In this document: positions 61,709 through 64,000 of the stretch, in pieces
Layout: each line of letters begins with the position of its first letter
How positions within the stretch are numbered: the stretch's first letter is position 1
Assembly (NCBI RefSeq): GCF_021502725.1
Contig: NZ_JAKFFS010000003.1
Coordinates: 496,001 to 560,000, forward strand
DNA from: Dyadobacter sp. CY345
GTDB lineage: Bacteria > Bacteroidota > Bacteroidia > Cytophagales > Spirosomataceae
Reading direction: 5' to 3'
Length of the DNA: 64,000 bases
Translations under genes and position numbers: made by a program
Notes under the pieces: generated by a model
What the model saw: the letters and a program-made list of their open reading frames with translations, nothing else
The model's database searches: none
Told to the model about the DNA's origin: nothing

Positions 61709-62911
61709 TTAAACCAATGAAGGAGATCGGGCTATTGCCATTTCTAATCCACGTAATTCGGCAAGTGCTTTCAAACGCCCGATCGCTGAATAACCCGGGT
61801 AGGTTTTCTTCTGCAAATCATCCAGCATCTGGAAACCGTGATCCGGTCGCATGGGTAATAAACTATCAGCATATCCCGCGGATTTTCTTCTATTCTCTTC
61901 TGTCAATAATGCCTTAACAACTTCGTACATATCGACATCACCGTTTAAATGTGGCGCTTCATGGAAATTTCGCGTTCCTTCTTCCCGTTTTGTAGTGCGT
62001 AAATGAACAAAATGGATTCTGTCGCCAAATCTTTTGATCATACCAGGCAGGTCATTATCTTCCCGGACACCTAGCGAGCCCGTGCAAAAAGTAATTCCAT
62101 TTGCTCTAACATCGCATGCTTTCATTAATTGATCGAGGTCAGATTCTGTACTCACTACGCGAGGCAGTCCCAGTAGTGAACGTGGAGGATCATCGGGATG
62201 TATGCAAAGATTGATACCCACTTCCTGCGCAACAGGAGCTACTTTTGAAATGAAATAATAGAGGTTTTTTCTTAACTGAACATCGTCTATATCAGCATAT
62301 TCATCAAGTAAACTTTGAAAAATATTTAAATCAAAAGCCTCCTCAGAACCTGGCAAGCCTAATAAAACGGTGTTTGTCAGGACCGAAAGCTGATAATCGG
62401 ACATACTCCGAAATTTACTCTCTGCGGCAATCCTTGTTTCCGGTTCGTAATCTGCTTCTGCATTTGGCCTTTTTAAAATGAACAAATCAAAAATGGCAAA
62501 ATCAATCCAGACAAACCGAAGCGTTTTTGAACCTTCCGGCAATTGATAATCCAGAGAAGTTCGCGACCAGTCAAGTACGGGCATAAAGTTGTAACAAACG
62601 GTTTTGATGCCGGAAGCTGCAAGATTTCGCAGAGACTTTTTATAATTGTCTATATAAAACTCACGCGATGAAAGCCCTTTTTTTATATCCTCATGTACCG
62701 GGAGACTTTCGACAACAAGCCATTTTAACGCGGAAAATTGGTTATTCTTTTCTTGGATAAGTCGTTTTCTTTCCTCGATCGCTTGTGAATTCCAGATATC
62801 CCCAACCGGAATCTGGTGCAGGGCGCTCACGACTCCGCTGCATCCGGCCTGACGAATATCCATCAATGAAACCGGATCATTTGGGCCGAACCAACGCATT
62901 GTATGTATCAT
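61709..62911 (-). CDS. uxuA: Mannonate dehydratase
   Basis: This 400-residue UxuA protein dehydrates D-mannonate to 2-keto-3-deoxy-D-gluconate in hexuronate catabolism. It begins MRWFGPNDPVSLMDIRQAG, very close to the E. coli enzyme, and has the metal-binding CIHPDDPP and FCTGSLG blocks plus HFVHLRTT. The length is that of the family. The start is the ATG at 62911. It leads the minus-strand operon uxuA-SDR-thuA-gfo and is divergent from a LacI gene, with a LacI operator between them at 62965-62980. Confidence 0.95.
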   Translation of the reverse strand: MIHTMRWFGPNDPVSLMDIRQAGCSGVVSALHQIPVGDIWNSQAIEERKRLIQEKNNQFSALKWLVVESLPVHEDIKKGLSSREFYIDNYKKSLRNLAASGIKTVCYNFMPVLDWSRTSLDYQLPEGSKTLRFVWIDFAIFDLFILKRPNAEADYEPETRIAAESKFRSMSDYQLSVLTNTVLLGLPGSEEAFDLNIFQSLLDEYADIDDVQLRKNLYYFISKVAPVAQEVGINLCIHPDDPPRSLLGLPRVVSTESDLDQLMKACDVRANGITFCTGSLGVREDNDLPGMIKRFGDRIHFVHLRTTKREEGTRNFHEAPHLNGDVDMYEVVKALLTEENRRKSAGYADSLLPMRPDHGFQMLDDLQKKTYPGYSAIGRLKALAELRGLEMAIARSPSLV

Positions 62912-62964
62912 GCCTCGTATTGAAATTTGTTTTAATCATATAAATATCTAAATATTAATTTGCA

Positions 62965-62980
62965 TTGCAACCGATTGCAA
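62965..62980. promoter_or_regulatory. LacI-family operator in the uxuA-lacI divergent region
   Basis: TTGCAACCGATTGCAA has two perfect TTGCAA half sites in inverted arrangement around CCGA. It lies 54 bases before the uxuA start and 37 bases before the first start of the lacI gene, so one repressor can control both. It matches the TGCAA-n-CG-n-TTGCA pattern at 12627-12640. Confidence 0.8.
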
Positions 62981-63016
62981 AAATTATTTTGATCAACCAT
63001 TTTTTTGTTACCTTTC

Positions 63017-64000
63017 ATGATAAATCGCCCTGACAGCATGGAAAAAGAAGTTACAATCTATGATATCGCTAAAATTCTGGAAATATCTCCGGCAACAGTC
63101 AGCAGAGCTTTGAACGATCATCCCGCCATTAATAGTAAAACCAAAATTATGATTGGTGCGAAGGCCGCTGAAATGGGCTATCGCTCCAATACTTTCGCAA
63201 GCAATCTTCGCCGCCGCAGTACAAATACCTTGGGCGTCATTGTTCCACGCCTGAACAGTCATTTTATGTCAGCTGTTTTGGCGGGAATGGAACAGGAAGC
63301 AAACGAATCAGGATATAACTTGCTAATCAGCCAATCTCTGGAGTCTGCGAAAAAGGAAGTTTCTAATGCAAAAACAATGTTTAATAGCCGTGTGGATGGT
63401 CTGCTGGCATCTGTTGCTTATGATACGGAAACGTTTGATCATTTTGAAAACTTCATAAAAAAAGGAGTTCCTGTATTATTTTTCGACCGGATCATCGATC
63501 ATCCAAAATGCAGTGGCGTGATTATTGACAACGAACTTGCAGGTTTTGAGGCCACTTCTCATTTAATTGATCAGGGATGCAAACGGATTATGCATGTAAC
63601 CGGAAATTTGAAACGAAACGTTTATTCCGGGCGTCTGCACGGATACCAAAATGCACTAATAAAAAACGGAGTAGAAGTTGAGGAAGATTTGGTTTTGATA
63701 ACTGATTTAAGTCAGGAAGCCGGAAAATTTGTTGCTCAAAAAATTAATGAAATGAAGGTTCGGCCTGATGGAATTTTCATTTCCAATGATATCTGCGCTG
63801 TCAATTGCATGAAAGCATTGAAAGAAAAAGGATTTAATATTCCGGATGATATTGCGGTAGTTGGTTTTAATAACGACCCCGTTTCCCAGGTTATAGAGCC
63901 TAATTTAACAACAGTATATTATCCTGGTCAGCAAATGGGTGAAGCAGCCGTAAGAACTTTGGTGAATCATTTAAAAGGGATAGAACCAATTAATGTTTCA
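63017..64000 (+). CDS. LacI-family transcriptional repressor (3' end beyond the window)
   Basis: This frame is open from 63017 to the window end (328 codons) with no stop. The N-terminus holds the LacI HTH (TIYDIAKILEISPATVSRALNDH) and the hinge leading to LRRRSTNTLGVIVPRLNSHFMS. The periplasmic-binding-like core continues with FFDRIIDHPKCSGVIIDN and the PDGIFISNDICAVNCMKALKEKGFNIPDDIAVVGFNNDPVS block. A second ATG at 63038 (MEKEVTIYDIA) is the more usual start for this family. It is divergent from uxuA and probably represses it through the operator at 62965. Perhaps 10-20 residues of the C-terminus lie outside the window. Confidence 0.95.
   Translation, partial: MINRPDSMEKEVTIYDIAKILEISPATVSRALNDHPAINSKTKIMIGAKAAEMGYRSNTFASNLRRRSTNTLGVIVPRLNSHFMSAVLAGMEQEANESGYNLLISQSLESAKKEVSNAKTMFNSRVDGLLASVAYDTETFDHFENFIKKGVPVLFFDRIIDHPKCSGVIIDNELAGFEATSHLIDQGCKRIMHVTGNLKRNVYSGRLHGYQNALIKNGVEVEEDLVLITDLSQEAGKFVAQKINEMKVRPDGIFISNDICAVNCMKALKEKGFNIPDDIAVVGFNNDPVSQVIEPNLTTVYYPGQQMGEAAVRTLVNHLKGIEPINVS

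Noticed and set aside
63008..63262. 84-codon minus-strand frame near the right edge
   Set aside because: It is antisense to the lacI gene, whose helix-turn-helix and core motifs are clear on the plus strand.

Overview
The window looks like part of the chromosome of a Bacteroidota member of the Cytophagales, most like Dyadobacter or its relatives. The support is three SusC/SusD outer-membrane pairs, a Bacteroidetes-type ECF sigma factor, a protein with a type IX secretion C-terminal domain, weak ribosome-binding sites and many Gfo/Idh/MocA and ThuA proteins. The genus is an inference from protein character; no rRNA or tRNA gene was seen. There is no CRISPR array, prophage or intact insertion sequence.

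Layout. 1-4108 is housekeeping (thioesterase, RidA, gltX, a small charged protein, an AIM24-like protein). 4168-12487 is a minus-strand block: a secreted SGNH-type esterase, then the unit ECF sigma - very short FecR-like protein - SusC - SusD. 13029-18328 holds a Gfo/Idh oxidoreductase and two DUF3857/transglutaminase-like exported proteins. 18519-25271 encodes a complete trans-4-hydroxy-L-proline route: 4-hydroxyproline epimerase, FAD D-hydroxyproline dehydrogenase, pyrroline-hydroxycarboxylate deaminase (DapA family), 2-oxoglutarate-semialdehyde dehydrogenase, and an APC permease. Facing it are an NRAMP-fold transporter without the metal-binding residues and a full-length ATP-dependent 5-oxoprolinase, so 18.5-30.5 kb looks like an imino-acid and pyroglutamate salvage region. 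A PD-(D/E)XK (Rpn-like) nuclease and an M61 peptidase follow.

33732-45931 holds two more SusC/SusD systems (one with a DUF3823 lipoprotein) around an AraC regulator. 46266-62911 is a sugar-modification region. It contains a giant lipoprotein joining ThuA, a soluble-dehydrogenase-like propeller, HEAT repeats and an azurin-type copper domain; two Gfo/Idh proteins; a second ThuA protein; a tagatose/psicose 3-epimerase-like TIM barrel; a DUF5009 membrane acyltransferase; a D-aminoacylase-like lipoprotein; and, at the right edge, uxuA, an SDR and a divergent LacI regulator that runs off the window.

Regulation and repeats are the least expected part. Two LacI-type operators of the same pattern lie at 12627 (upstream of the sigma factor) and 62965 (uxuA/lacI divergent region). 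An 80-bp sequence is duplicated in two divergent promoter regions (51340 and 55453), one of them next to an AraC gene. A double-hairpin repeat with compensatory stem changes sits on or next to stop codons (56444, 56579, 59928), and a GC-rich inverted-repeat cluster lies at 54388-54562.
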